64,000 nt of DNA from Campylobacter sp. LR291e (GTDB lineage: Bacteria > Campylobacterota > Campylobacteria > Campylobacterales > Campylobacteraceae), in NCBI RefSeq assembly GCF_008633915.1, contig NZ_VJNV01000023.1, forward strand, positions 62,001-126,000. Reading direction: 5' to 3'. Below are positions 26,237-36,131 of this stretch, in pieces. The notes below the pieces were generated by a model that was given only the letters and a program-made list of their open reading frames with translations, was not told where the DNA came from and did no database searches. Numbering within the stretch: the stretch's first letter is position 1; each line of letters opens with the position of its first letter. The position numbers and the translations under genes were made by a program.

Positions 26237-29200
26237 ATGAAAGTTTTTATAAAAAATGTGGGAAATATTAAAATTTCTATTATGTTGTTTTTGCTTTTTG
26301 CAATATTTAGTGCCCTTGCTACATTTATTGAAAGTGCGTACAAAACGCAAACTGCTTGGGCTATGATTTATGGGACTTGGTGGTTTGGCTTAATACAGCT
26401 TTTACTTGGTATAAACTTAGCCTGTGCAATTTTTTCTTATAAGATGATAAATAGAAAAAAAATTCCACTTTTACTTTTTCATATCTCTTTTTTATTTATC
26501 TTGTTTGGAGCTGCTATGACAAGGTATTTAGGCTTTGAGGGTATGGTTCATATTAGAGAAGGAGATACAAATTCAGCCATTGAAAGTTCTAAGTCCTTTG
26601 TAAGACTTTCTACCATTAAGGATGGCGATATAATTAGCGTTACAAATAGCGATTATATTTCTTTACTACCCTTTGTAAATAGCTTTAACTTAAATTTAGA
26701 TTTAGAAAAGGGCAAGGCAAAATTAGTTTATGAAAATTTATTACTTGATGCTAATTCAGTTTTTAAAGAAAATGAAAAATCTCCACCCTTGCTTGTCTTA
26801 ACGCTTTCTAGTGAAGATAGCAAGGGAGTTGATTTGTATTTTAGGCAAGGGGAGATAAAAACAATTGATGGTATAAATTTTGCTTTTTTAAATGATGAGG
26901 TAGAAAAACCATTTGTAAAGATTGATGAAAATTTAAAGCTTAGTTCAAGCAATGCCTTATCTTTTTTGCAAATGAGTAGTGGAGATAGTGCGTCAATTAA
27001 TCCTTTTGATATGGTTGATAGTAAAGAAAGAAGACTTTATACTATAAATAATATAAATTTCGTTGTCAAATTTGCCTCCTTGCATGGACAAGAAAGTTTA
27101 ATTGGTAAAAATAGACCTCAGGATGAAAGTTGGTGGCTATGGTTTAAAAGTGCTTGGCTTGAAGTATTTAGAACCATGCTAGTATCTAGTTTTGGAGAAC
27201 CTAGCAATTGGAAAGCCTTTTTTCTTACACCTTTTAAAGAATTTGCTATGAGCACAGATTATCATTCCCTTGAATTAAGTGGCCAAAATGCCTTAAAACT
27301 TAGATTAAGCTATGATGGAGAAGAAAGAGAACTTTATATATTTGAACACTCAAATCCTTTAAGAATAGAACTTGGTGGACAAAGATTTTTTGTATCTTGG
27401 CGTAGCGAGTATTATGATTTGCCTTTTGAACTTTATTTAAAAGATTTTATAATGGATAGATATCCAGGTTCAATGTCGCCATCTTCTTATGCAAGCGAGG
27501 TTGAGGTAAGAAATGATAAAGAAAATTTTGATTATAGGATTTTTATGAATAATGTTTTAGATTATGATGGATATAGATTTTATCAAAGTTCTTATGACCA
27601 AGATGAAATGGGTACTTATCTTTCAGTTAACAAAGATCCTGGCAAAATTCCTACCTATATAGGTTATTTTTTACTTAGCCTTGGTATGTTTTTAAATTTG
27701 CTTAACCCACATTCAAGATTTAGAACTCTTGCAAGGCTTATAAATAAAGATGCCTTAAAAACGGCAAGTATTGCTATATTTATTTTATTTATCTTTAATA
27801 CAAAAAGCCTTGCAAATAGTGATTTTATTTTAAATGTAGATGAAAAACACGCTAAAAATTTAGCCTCTTTGGTTATGCAAAAGGCAACTGATGGTAGGAT
27901 GGCCCCCCTTGATACGCTTTCAAAAGAAATTTTAGGAAAAATTTATAAAAAATCAACATACAAGGGAAAAAGTGCAAATGCAATAGTCCTTTCTATGCTA
28001 ACAAATGTAGATGAGTGGCAAAAAGAAGACATTATCATTATGCCTAAAAATAAGGCTGTAAGGGATGAGATTGCTAGAATTTTAAATATAGAAAGTAAGC
28101 CTTATATATCTTATTTAGACTTTTTAAGCGAAGATAGACAAGAATATAAATTACAAAAATATGTAGAAAATGCAAATCGTAAAAACCCAAACGCAAGAGG
28201 TATTTTTGATAAAGAATTGCTTTATTTAGATGAAAGGGCAAATATTATGTACTTGGTATTTAGTGGAGAATTATTTCACTTTATACCTATTGCAAATAGC
28301 CAGGATAATGCTTGGCTAACGCCTTTTTCTGCAATATCGCATTTAAAAGGAGAAGAAAGAGAATTTGTACTTTCCTTGATACAAAATTATTTTGGTGCTG
28401 TTACTGAGGCCTTTGCAAATAATGACTGGAAAAAAGCAGATAGAGGTTTGAATTTGCTTAAAGAATATCAAGAAAAGGTTGGTGCTGCTATAATCCCTAG
28501 TAAAACAAGACTTCAAACTGAAATTTTTGTAAATCATGCAGAAATTTTTGTAAAGCTTACCCCACTTTATTTAGTGGCTGGTTTTTTACTTTTATGTATA
28601 GTTTTAGCTAAGATGATTAAGCCAAATTTAAAGATAAATTTAATCTTTAAACTAGTTTATTATTTTAATATTTTTGCCTTTTTAGTTCATAGCATAGGTC
28701 TTATTTTAAGGGCATATTTAGCAGACCATGCCCCTTGGAGTAATTCTTATGAAAGTATGGTTTATATAGCTTGGGCACTATCGCTTTCAGGTATTTTCTT
28801 TTCAAAGAAAAGCCCTATTGCCCTATCATTAACCTCAATTCTAGCAGGTATTACATTGCTTGTAGCACATTTAAATGAGATAAATCCTCAAATTACAAAT
28901 CTTCAACCTGTATTAAATTCATACTGGCTAAGCATACATGTATCTGTAATCACTGCAAGTTATGGATTTTTAGGGCTTTGTGCCTTACTTGGAATTTTTG
29001 TTTTAATACTAATGTGCTTTTTAAGAAAGGATGACAAATTTAACGCAAATATTTTAAGAAATATCACAGAAGCCACTAGGATTAATGAAATGGCTATGAT
29101 TTTAGGGCTTTGTTTGTTAACCATAGGAAATTTTTTAGGGGCTATTTGGGCAAATGAAAGCTGGGGCAGGTATTGGAGCTGGGATTCAAAGGAAACTTGG

Positions 29201-29473
29201 GCCTTAATTAGTATACTTGTTTATGCAGCTATTTTGCATATTAGAATGATTCCTTCATGGGCTACTCAATTTAATTTTGCTATAACTTCAATGTTTGCTT
29301 ATTGGGTTATTATAATGACTTATTTTGGTGTAAATTATTTTTTAACAGGTATGCATTCTTACGCAGGAGGAGAGGCAGCTCAAATCCCTGATTATGTATA
29401 TTGGGGCTTTTTCTTAATGGTGTGTTTAGGAATTTTTTCTTATACAAAAAGAACTTATGTAGGTAGGCTTTAA
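26237..29473 (+). CDS. ccsBA: Fused cytochrome c maturation protein CcsBA (system II)
   Basis: The 1078-residue inner-membrane protein exports heme and attaches it to apocytochromes c. The N-terminal part is ResB/CcsB-like with membrane segments and a large periplasmic loop. The C-terminal part is CcsA-like with the tryptophan-rich heme motif WGRYWSWDSKETWAL and conserved histidines in ILHIRMIPSW and LTGMHSYAGG. The natural fusion of CcsB and CcsA is usual in Campylobacter and Helicobacter. It serves cytochromes such as the one at 20166-20612. Confidence 0.95.
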   Translation: MKVFIKNVGNIKISIMLFLLFAIFSALATFIESAYKTQTAWAMIYGTWWFGLIQLLLGINLACAIFSYKMINRKKIPLLLFHISFLFILFGAAMTRYLGFEGMVHIREGDTNSAIESSKSFVRLSTIKDGDIISVTNSDYISLLPFVNSFNLNLDLEKGKAKLVYENLLLDANSVFKENEKSPPLLVLTLSSEDSKGVDLYFRQGEIKTIDGINFAFLNDEVEKPFVKIDENLKLSSSNALSFLQMSSGDSASINPFDMVDSKERRLYTINNINFVVKFASLHGQESLIGKNRPQDESWWLWFKSAWLEVFRTMLVSSFGEPSNWKAFFLTPFKEFAMSTDYHSLELSGQNALKLRLSYDGEERELYIFEHSNPLRIELGGQRFFVSWRSEYYDLPFELYLKDFIMDRYPGSMSPSSYASEVEVRNDKENFDYRIFMNNVLDYDGYRFYQSSYDQDEMGTYLSVNKDPGKIPTYIGYFLLSLGMFLNLLNPHSRFRTLARLINKDALKTASIAIFILFIFNTKSLANSDFILNVDEKHAKNLASLVMQKATDGRMAPLDTLSKEILGKIYKKSTYKGKSANAIVLSMLTNVDEWQKEDIIIMPKNKAVRDEIARILNIESKPYISYLDFLSEDRQEYKLQKYVENANRKNPNARGIFDKELLYLDERANIMYLVFSGELFHFIPIANSQDNAWLTPFSAISHLKGEEREFVLSLIQNYFGAVTEAFANNDWKKADRGLNLLKEYQEKVGAAIIPSKTRLQTEIFVNHAEIFVKLTPLYLVAGFLLLCIVLAKMIKPNLKINLIFKLVYYFNIFAFLVHSIGLILRAYLADHAPWSNSYESMVYIAWALSLSGIFFSKKSPIALSLTSILAGITLLVAHLNEINPQITNLQPVLNSYWLSIHVSVITASYGFLGLCALLGIFVLILMCFLRKDDKFNANILRNITEATRINEMAMILGLCLLTIGNFLGAIWANESWGRYWSWDSKETWALISILVYAAILHIRMIPSWATQFNFAITSMFAYWVIIMTYFGVNYFLTGMHSYAGGEAAQIPDYVYWGFFLMVCLGIFSYTKRTYVGRL

Positions 29474-29950
29474 GTGTCAAAACTAGTAATGGTTGGCTTA
29501 TTTAGCGTTTTAGCACTTTTTTTAGTGTTAAGTTTTATTACCTATTTTGCATTAAGTGATGGCAAAAAAAGGCCTAAAAAAGCTAAAAAGTCTAAAAAAT
29601 CAAAGAAAAAAAAAGAACAAGCCCCACCAGCTAAGAAATTTAAAAGCGAATTAAATCAAATGATAGAAGAAGCAGCTAATAGAAATAATTCAGATTCTGA
29701 GTTAAAACAACTTGCAAAGCTTTTTTTGCAAAAGCACAAGCTTGGTTCTAAAACTAGTAAAACCTTGGATGATGAAACCAAAAATAAGCTTGAATTTATA
29801 TCAGCCCTTGCTTCAAATACAAGGGCTAGTGCTGGTACTATTAGTTTTTTAAATCAAGAATTAAAAAGAAGTTCAAATTCATACAGAAAAGAAATTGATG
29901 CTTACGAACAAATGGGACTTGCCAAACGCAAAATAAAAGAAAATGCGTGA
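29474..29950 (+). CDS. Small membrane-anchored protein, function unknown
   Basis: The 158-residue protein starts with GTG directly after the ccsBA stop codon. It has one N-terminal membrane segment (VGLFSVLALFLVLSFITYFAL), a very Lys-rich linker (residues about 31-55), and a helical C-terminal part. No domain is recognised. The position equals that of C. jejuni Cj1012c as I recall. Close coupling suggests a link with CcsBA, but no function can be stated. Confidence 0.75.
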   Translation: MSKLVMVGLFSVLALFLVLSFITYFALSDGKKRPKKAKKSKKSKKKKEQAPPAKKFKSELNQMIEEAANRNNSDSELKQLAKLFLQKHKLGSKTSKTLDDETKNKLEFISALASNTRASAGTISFLNQELKRSSNSYRKEIDAYEQMGLAKRKIKENA

Positions 29951-30029
29951 TTTTGTTTTTATAAACAAACTTTAAGTCTAAAACTAATAAACACTATCAC
30001 GTAAATCACAGGCATTCGCACATTATTTT

Positions 30030-30770
30030 TTAATCAATATTTGCTAAATAATCAAAAAAACTTTCTTTTACTTCAAAGCTTTTTCCAAGTTGGGTTTTAT
30101 TGATTAAGGAATTTGTGCCGTATAAATGTGAATTTGGTTCTAGGATTAGAATTTTTGAAGCTAGGATTTTTGCATTTTGTGGGTAGTGGGTATTAAAAAT
30201 AATAGTCTTTTTTTTATCTTTTAAACGTTCTAAATTCTCTAAGATTAAAAGCTGATTTTTAAAATCCAAATTTGATTCAGGTTCGTCAAGTATTATAAGC
30301 AATGGATTAGATATTAACGCCCTTGCAAAGATTACCATTTGCAATTCCCCTCCACTTAGATTATCGCAAGTTCTGTCTTTTAAATGATAAATTCCTATCA
30401 AATTTAGCATATCCTTAGCCCTTTGGATATGTTCTTTTTTAGGCATTAAGCTAATATCTACATTTAAGCCGAGTAAGACCATGTCAAGCACATTTAAGCC
30501 AATGTTGTTATTTTTAGCCTGTGGAATGTAAGAAATTAACGAAAAAAGTTCTTTTTTGCTATATTCTTTAAGGTTTTTATCTTTTAACTTAATATTCCCA
30601 TGTTTCACAGGCAAAAGCCCCATTAAGCAGTTTAAAAGCGTGGTTTTACCAACCCCATTTCGCCCTAAGATAGCTAAAATTTCACCACTTTTAAGTTCAA
30701 AATTTATATCTTTAAAAAGTTCTTTTTTATCCCTGCTAAAGCTTATGTTATCAGCTTTAAACACGTTCAT
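30030..30770 (-). CDS. FecCD-type ABC transporter ATPase (iron, cobalamin or metallophore)
   Basis: The 246-residue ATPase has Walker A GRNGVGKTT, signature LSGGELQMVIFARAL, Walker B LLIILDEPESNLD and switch FNTHYP. The family (FepC/FhuC/BtuD) powers uptake of metal chelates or vitamin B12. It is the last gene of a six-gene minus-strand operon and overlaps the permease gene by 4 bases. The Walker B segment continues EPESNLD where most relatives have EPTSALD or EPTNHLD, a minor variation. Confidence 0.92.
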   Translation of the reverse strand: MNVFKADNISFSRDKKELFKDINFELKSGEILAILGRNGVGKTTLLNCLMGLLPVKHGNIKLKDKNLKEYSKKELFSLISYIPQAKNNNIGLNVLDMVLLGLNVDISLMPKKEHIQRAKDMLNLIGIYHLKDRTCDNLSGGELQMVIFARALISNPLLIILDEPESNLDFKNQLLILENLERLKDKKKTIIFNTHYPQNAKILASKILILEPNSHLYGTNSLINKTQLGKSFEVKESFFDYLANID

Positions 30771-31732
30771 ATTTTAAGTCCTTTGTATTTGTAAAGTATG
30801 GCTATGAAAAATGGGGCACCAACTATAGCACTAAGTACAGAAAGTGGTAATTCTTGATTGATTAAGGTTCTAGCTAGGGTATCGATTAATAGCATGAAAA
30901 TGCTACCTATTACTATGCTATAAGCAATGACTTTTGCTGTATTAAAACCAGCTATCATTCTTGCAATGTGAGGTATTACAAGACCTATCCAGCCGATAAT
31001 TCCACACATTGAAACTATACAAGCAATTATTAAGGTAACGCAAAATATGATAAATAATCTCACATAAATCACATTAAAGCCAAGCGTTTTAGCCTCGTTA
31101 TCATCAAGCATTAAGATATTATGTTTCCAGCGAAACAAATATATTATAAGGCCAAAAATTATAATAAAGGCACAACAAAATAAAATTTGATGAGTGTTAC
31201 TAACTTGCAAAGAACCTAAAAGCCAGTAAGTAATAGTGGGCAAGGTATCTTGTGGGTCAGCTATGTATTTTAAAAGCGAGATAAAGCTTTGAAAAAGTGC
31301 AGCTATGATAATACCTCCTAGTATAATCATAATTTTATTGCTAAAATCCCTAGCTATAATAATCGTAAGCCCTAAGCTTAAAAGTCCACAAAGAAAAGAA
31401 GTAAGCGTTAAAAAATATATATTAAGGCCTAAAATTAGGGACAAAACTGCTCCAAAACTTGCCCCACTTGAAACGCCTAAAATATCAGGACTTGCCAAAG
31501 GGTTTCTAAAAATAGCTTGCAAACTTGCCCCACTTATGCCAAGCCCAGCACCTACAATGATAGCTAAGATAACCCTAGGCAGTCTTACATTTAGGATAAT
31601 AAAATTTTTATCATTCATATTTTGATAAAGTAAAATTTCATAAATTTCAGCATAACTTATATCATAACGACCTATGCCAAGTGTTAAAAATCCAAGTATT
31701 AAGATGATTAAAAGGGAAAGCAATATTTTCAT
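30767..31732 (-). CDS. FecCD-type ABC transporter permease
   Basis: The 321-residue inner-membrane protein has about nine or ten hydrophobic segments and family motifs RLPRVILAIIVGAGLGISGA, FRNPLASPDILGVSSGASFG and GLVIPHIARMIAG. It forms the channel for a metal chelate or cobalamin, probably as a homodimer because only one permease gene is present. It shares bases with both neighbours, so the operon is tightly coupled. Confidence 0.93.
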   Translation of the reverse strand: MKILLSLLIILILGFLTLGIGRYDISYAEIYEILLYQNMNDKNFIILNVRLPRVILAIIVGAGLGISGASLQAIFRNPLASPDILGVSSGASFGAVLSLILGLNIYFLTLTSFLCGLLSLGLTIIIARDFSNKIMIILGGIIIAALFQSFISLLKYIADPQDTLPTITYWLLGSLQVSNTHQILFCCAFIIIFGLIIYLFRWKHNILMLDDNEAKTLGFNVIYVRLFIIFCVTLIIACIVSMCGIIGWIGLVIPHIARMIAGFNTAKVIAYSIVIGSIFMLLIDTLARTLINQELPLSVLSAIVGAPFFIAILYKYKGLKI

Positions 31733-32697
31733 TATTTTGAAATTCCAGCCTCTCTTTTTGGATTCATAATTAAGTTTAAATCGTTCTCGCTTAAATTAAT
31801 ATCGTAAAATTCCTTAAAATGCTTTTTAAACTCAGCCTTTATATCATAATTAAAAAGTTCTGGGTGATTGTTGTTTGCTAGAAATTTTAATATTAAGCTT
31901 AAATCAAGGCTTGGGGCGGTTGGGCGATACGAACCAAGTGGCAATTTAAAAACTTTTTTGTTTTTAACAGCTTTTAAATTTTGTAAATTTTTATCTTGCA
32001 TAATATCTTCAACTTGCAAGGGGGTAAAATTTGTTATATAAATAATGTCTGGATTTAGGGAGTAGAATTCTTCTAAATTTAAATAACTATTATTAAAGCC
32101 ATTAAATTTAAATGCATTAGTAGCACCTGTTTTTTTAAATAAATAGTCTACAAAACCGGTACTTGTCATTATTTTATTACCATCATATCCTCTTAATGCA
32201 ACAGCTTTTATAGGTTTGATATTGTATAATTTTAAGTTTATTTCTTTTTCTACTTCATCAATATTAGATAAAAGTTTATCGCTTATTTGTTTAATATCAA
32301 AATACTTATTGAGCGATTCTAGCCAATGTTTCAGAGCTGATCTTGAATTATAATTATCTACATTTATAGTTAATTTTAATACTTCTTTGCCACTTTTACT
32401 CAAAAACTCACAAATCTTTAAATCATTTATATGACAAATATATAAATCAGCATTTAAGGCTAAAAGTTCTTCTAAACTAGGATTATTAGAACTTTTGATA
32501 TTTTTTAATTGAGGATAAAATTTTACAAGCAGTGAGTTATTAATAAAATTTGATGAAGCCTTTGGTATTAAAACCATATTAGCATCTTTTGTAATAAAGG
32601 CCAATAAAGAAGGTACTGGCCATAAATCAACTATAACTACTTGTTTGGCAAAAATAAAATTTACAAAAATAAATAAAGAAAATATTAATTTTTTCAT
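31732..32697 (-). CDS. Periplasmic substrate-binding protein, FepB/BtuF fold
   Basis: The 321-residue protein has an N-terminal signal peptide (MKKLIFSLFIFVNFIFA) and no lipobox Cys, so it is free in the periplasm. The two-lobed class III binding fold is suggested by ADLYICH (lobe 1), VALRGYDGNKIMTSTGFVDY and LNPDIIYITNFTP (lobe 2). The substrate is unknown. It lies 8 bases from the end of the receptor gene and overlaps the permease gene by one base. Confidence 0.88.
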   Translation of the reverse strand: MKKLIFSLFIFVNFIFAKQVVIVDLWPVPSLLAFITKDANMVLIPKASSNFINNSLLVKFYPQLKNIKSSNNPSLEELLALNADLYICHINDLKICEFLSKSGKEVLKLTINVDNYNSRSALKHWLESLNKYFDIKQISDKLLSNIDEVEKEINLKLYNIKPIKAVALRGYDGNKIMTSTGFVDYLFKKTGATNAFKFNGFNNSYLNLEEFYSLNPDIIYITNFTPLQVEDIMQDKNLQNLKAVKNKKVFKLPLGSYRPTAPSLDLSLILKFLANNNHPELFNYDIKAEFKKHFKEFYDINLSENDLNLIMNPKREAGISK

Positions 32698-32705
32698 AAA
32701 AGTCC

Positions 32706-34808
32706 TTAATAATTATAAGAATATTTTACAAAGAAATTTGTACCAGGTTCTAATAAAGGATTTGTCCTTGCAAAATCATAACTAATATCTTCAATATTTA
32801 CAGGATTGCGTCCTTTTCTATCAAAGATATTTTCAACCCCAAAAGTAAGTTCCATATCTTTCATATTAGTACTAAACGCACCCAAATTTAAACCAGCGTA
32901 AATATCACTCATAGCATAACTACCACTTTTTCTTTCTTGGCTTTCATCTATTCTAGTTTTGCCCTTAACCATTCTTTCTTGTACTTTTAAATAACCAAAA
33001 TTTTTATAATCATATTGAAGTGAAATCCTGCCATAAAGTGGGGCTATATGATCAAGTGGTTTATTTTCAGTACGATTTTGTCCATAGGTGTGAGTTGCAT
33101 TATAAGCTAAGATAAAATCATAAAATTTATGATTTCCTTCAAGTTCTACGCCTTGAATGTAAGTTTTTCCTATGTTTTCGTAATAATAATTGCTAGAACT
33201 AGCTGAACTAGTAGTTTTTAACATATCTTTATAATTTGTCCTATACGCGTTTATGGTAAAAAAGTTTTGTTCATCATGAATTCTAAATCCTAGTTCATAA
33301 GTTTGAGAAGTTTCGCTTTTTAAATTAGGATTAGGCCATTTTTCATTTCCATTTGTATCTCTACTTGCCGATGAATAATTAGAAGCACCTGGTGCTTTAA
33401 AATTATGACTAATATTACCAGTTATAGAAAATATATTACTTAAAAACCAAACAGCACCAAGACTTCCTGTTAATGCACCTTCATCAAGCGTACCTAAATT
33501 TTTAAGTTTTTCTTTTACTTCATCGCTATAACTTGATTCTGTATCAGCACTTCTTTTGCCTATTGTGGTGAATACATGGTCATATCTAATGGCACCTTGA
33601 AGTATTAAATTATCAAGCATAGAATAATCATCTGTTATAAAGGCTGATATAGTGTTTTGCCAAGATTTTCTACCATCAGTTTGTGCAATATTTGTATTTA
33701 AATTTACTTGTTTTCCTTGAGTTGGGGATAATGCATTTAATGTTTCAACGCCATATCTTAAAGTATGAGCATTTAGTATAGAAGTAAAGGCTAGGCGTCC
33801 ACCTATATAGTTATTGTTATATACTTTATTATTTACATAATTTCCCGTTCCTGCGTTATAAGTATATAAATCAGTCGTATAATATCTCCAATAAACATAC
33901 CAATCAAGCTTTTCAGCAAAGCTTAGATTTTCAGCCTCTACTCCAAATTTTAAATAAGTCTCATAAATAGGATCTCTTTTTCTAATGAAACCAAAATCGC
34001 TTCCAGCCCCAGCAAATTGACCACCTCCATCGTTATCTACTGCCCTTGAATATCGACCTTGCGTGTAATATCTTATATCATCATAACTATATCCTACATT
34101 CCAATCAAAGCCGTAGTTTTTAGAATTTGAATTTTTAATTTCACCTTCTGGACTTCGGTAGTCTTCTGTATATCGTCCATTTAAGCCAAATAAAACATCA
34201 AAACCATCACCACCTCCAATTGCTTCAAAGCGAGAAGCCAAGCCGCTATTTACGCTAGAATACTCCAAAGCCCTTAATCTAAAATCCATATCAAATTCTT
34301 TATTAATATCACCTCTATAACGCCTTGAAATAAAATTTATAACTCCGTTCATAGCATCAGAACCATAAAGGGCTGAGGCAGGTCCTCTAATAATTTCAAC
34401 TGCATCAAGTGAATTTGAATCAAAAATATTTAAAGCCAAAGTATTTCTACCAAGTACAGGTACCCCATCTAATGTAATCAAAGCCCTTGAAACCTGTGTA
34501 CTCATACCTCTAATAGAAACTTGTCCATTTGTACTGCCTGAACGAACAAACATAATACCGGGTGCTTGTTCTAATATACCTTGAATTCCATTTGTAGTAC
34601 TATTTCTTAAAATTGACTCAGAATTTATCACACTTATACTCCTACTTTGTTCAATTAAGGGAGTATCAAAGGTATTAAGATAATCAGCACTATCTTTAAT
34701 AATGATTGAATCTAGTTGATATTCGCTTGTTTTGTTATTTTCATTTGCAAAAGCATTTGAAAAAAGTCCTAAATAACAAGCTAGGCTTAAAAAAATTTTA
34801 TTTTTCAT
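32706..34808 (-). CDS. TonB-dependent outer-membrane receptor
   Basis: The 700-residue protein has a signal peptide ending near SNAFA, a TonB box-like YQLDSIIIKDS, a plug domain with GVPVLGRNTLALNIF and VEIIRGPASALYGSDAMNGV, and a 22-strand type barrel ending in aromatic residues (FVKYSYNY). The type is close to colicin I/catecholate-siderophore receptors, but the ligand cannot be fixed by eye. It is gene three of the operon and shares one base with the preceding gene. Confidence 0.93.
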   Translation of the reverse strand: MKNKIFLSLACYLGLFSNAFANENNKTSEYQLDSIIIKDSADYLNTFDTPLIEQSRSISVINSESILRNSTTNGIQGILEQAPGIMFVRSGSTNGQVSIRGMSTQVSRALITLDGVPVLGRNTLALNIFDSNSLDAVEIIRGPASALYGSDAMNGVINFISRRYRGDINKEFDMDFRLRALEYSSVNSGLASRFEAIGGGDGFDVLFGLNGRYTEDYRSPEGEIKNSNSKNYGFDWNVGYSYDDIRYYTQGRYSRAVDNDGGGQFAGAGSDFGFIRKRDPIYETYLKFGVEAENLSFAEKLDWYVYWRYYTTDLYTYNAGTGNYVNNKVYNNNYIGGRLAFTSILNAHTLRYGVETLNALSPTQGKQVNLNTNIAQTDGRKSWQNTISAFITDDYSMLDNLILQGAIRYDHVFTTIGKRSADTESSYSDEVKEKLKNLGTLDEGALTGSLGAVWFLSNIFSITGNISHNFKAPGASNYSSASRDTNGNEKWPNPNLKSETSQTYELGFRIHDEQNFFTINAYRTNYKDMLKTTSSASSSNYYYENIGKTYIQGVELEGNHKFYDFILAYNATHTYGQNRTENKPLDHIAPLYGRISLQYDYKNFGYLKVQERMVKGKTRIDESQERKSGSYAMSDIYAGLNLGAFSTNMKDMELTFGVENIFDRKGRNPVNIEDISYDFARTNPLLEPGTNFFVKYSYNY

Positions 34809-35428
34809 TATTTCTCCTTGCTATTTATATCAAATTCAAGCCATTTCATAAATTTGTCAAAAAAGACTTCGGTTATAGGCATAAAGCCTTGTCCTAGGTG
34901 AAAATCAGGGTCTAGTGCACTTAGATAAAGTGAGCCTTTAAAGGTCTTTTCATCCTTACAAAGTATGGACCTGCCAAGTTCATCAACAAGCAGTTTTTCT
35001 ACTTCACCACCATGCTTAAAAGTACCATGATAATGCCATTTGCACTCCTTAACCTCTAAAAAATTCCACAAAGTAGAGTTTTCATTAGCCTTATACATAG
35101 GTAAATCTGCATTTTGACTTATCCACCACCAAAAATTTACCTGTCCTGTTTCATAGGTTATATGATTAAAAAGTCCACTTATTAAGTCAGGAAACATTAA
35201 AACATTGCCATCATTTTTTAGATAATTTAAAATTTTCTCAAAATTTTCTCTCATAAATTTTGGATACATACGAGAGGCAAAAACTACTAAGTCAAATTCG
35301 CTTAAATCCTTATCTTTAAGATTGGCTAGATAAATTTTTTCATCATAAAAATTACTGTATTTTGCATCTTTATTTATGAAGAAATTTTGGTGAAAAGAAC
35401 TACCTCCTGTGATTATTGCTTTTTTCAT
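34808..35428 (-). CDS. Unknown cytoplasmic protein, GATase/ThuA-like fold, paralogue B
   Basis: The 206-residue protein lacks a signal peptide and has no recognised catalytic motif. Alternating strand-helix segments (AIITGGSS, FDLVVFASRMYP, LKNDGNVLMFPD, FKGSLYLSALDPDF) suggest a class I glutamine amidotransferase or ThuA-like Rossmann fold. It appears distantly related to the preceding gene product: both have a GG-or-DG loop after a helix, a Y-x-G-x-F-x-x-G segment, a D-E-x-G turn and a T-x-KG-x-L strand. An aromatic cluster NFWWWISQ is notable. It overlaps both neighbours, so it is bound to the TonB uptake operon. Function unknown. Confidence 0.7.
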   Translation of the reverse strand: MKKAIITGGSSFHQNFFINKDAKYSNFYDEKIYLANLKDKDLSEFDLVVFASRMYPKFMRENFEKILNYLKNDGNVLMFPDLISGLFNHITYETGQVNFWWWISQNADLPMYKANENSTLWNFLEVKECKWHYHGTFKHGGEVEKLLVDELGRSILCKDEKTFKGSLYLSALDPDFHLGQGFMPITEVFFDKFMKWLEFDINSKEK

Positions 35429-36105
35429 TTTTCTAGCCTTTCTTTTAAGATATTTTCTATATAGATTAAGACATTTAATCCAAGGCGTCTAGCCGTGCTT
35501 AAATCAAAAAGCCCATAAGCTAATAAATCAGCCCCTGCTGTGTTTATTAAAACGCCCTTTGAGCTTGTTCTATCAACATAAGCTACGCAATATCCTTCAT
35601 CATCTTGCATAAAAATTTCAGCCTCATCACTTGGATTTTTATAACCTCTATTAAAAAAGCCCTTTACTCCACGTCTATAATTTATATCATACTCTCTCAA
35701 ACCATTACAAATAGGGTGTTTATTTAGCTTAACCTCTCTTAATCTAATAGGTGTTTTACTAGCTATATACTTACTATCATAAGGACAAAAATCACTCACT
35801 GAGGCCGTGAAATTTAAAATAATTCCACCTCTATCTAAGTACTCTTTAAATTTATCCTTATATGAACTTAGCCAAATTTGGTCTATATTCATAGGAAAAA
35901 GAATGGCTGCGTGATTTTCTTGCCAAAAAATTTCATTTAAGTCCTCATAAATATCAACCTTTTTTAAGGTCCCTTTATAAAGTTCTTCTTCGCAAAGATG
36001 CTTTGCCTCGCAACACAAAGAATCACCCCAACAATCCAAATAAGCTATTTTTCCAGCTTTTTTGATAAGCTCAAAATCATATTTTGTATAGTCTATATAA
36101 GACAT
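35425..36105 (-). CDS. Unknown cytoplasmic protein, GATase/ThuA-like fold, paralogue A
   Basis: The 226-residue protein is the first gene of the TonB/ABC operon and has no signal peptide. The segments KIAYLDCWGDS, HAAILFPMN, LDRGGIILNFTA and KGVLINTAGADLLAYG suggest a Rossmann-like GATase/ThuA fold. A Cys-rich loop near the N terminus (Cys25, Cys31, Cys32, Cys38) could bind a metal or form a thiol site. The ribosome binding site AAAGGAG is good. It overlaps paralogue B by 4 bases. A role in releasing metal from an imported chelate, or in making or modifying the ligand, is possible but only inferred. Confidence 0.7.
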   Translation of the reverse strand: MSYIDYTKYDFELIKKAGKIAYLDCWGDSLCCEAKHLCEEELYKGTLKKVDIYEDLNEIFWQENHAAILFPMNIDQIWLSSYKDKFKEYLDRGGIILNFTASVSDFCPYDSKYIASKTPIRLREVKLNKHPICNGLREYDINYRRGVKGFFNRGYKNPSDEAEIFMQDDEGYCVAYVDRTSSKGVLINTAGADLLAYGLFDLSTARRLGLNVLIYIENILKERLEK

Positions 36106-36131
36106 GGTTCTCCTTTTAAAAAAATCTTTGT

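Noticed and set aside
29951-29970. TTTGTTT-loop-AAACAAA hairpin between two convergent genes
   Set aside because: The stem has only one G-C pair and is not convincing as a terminator.
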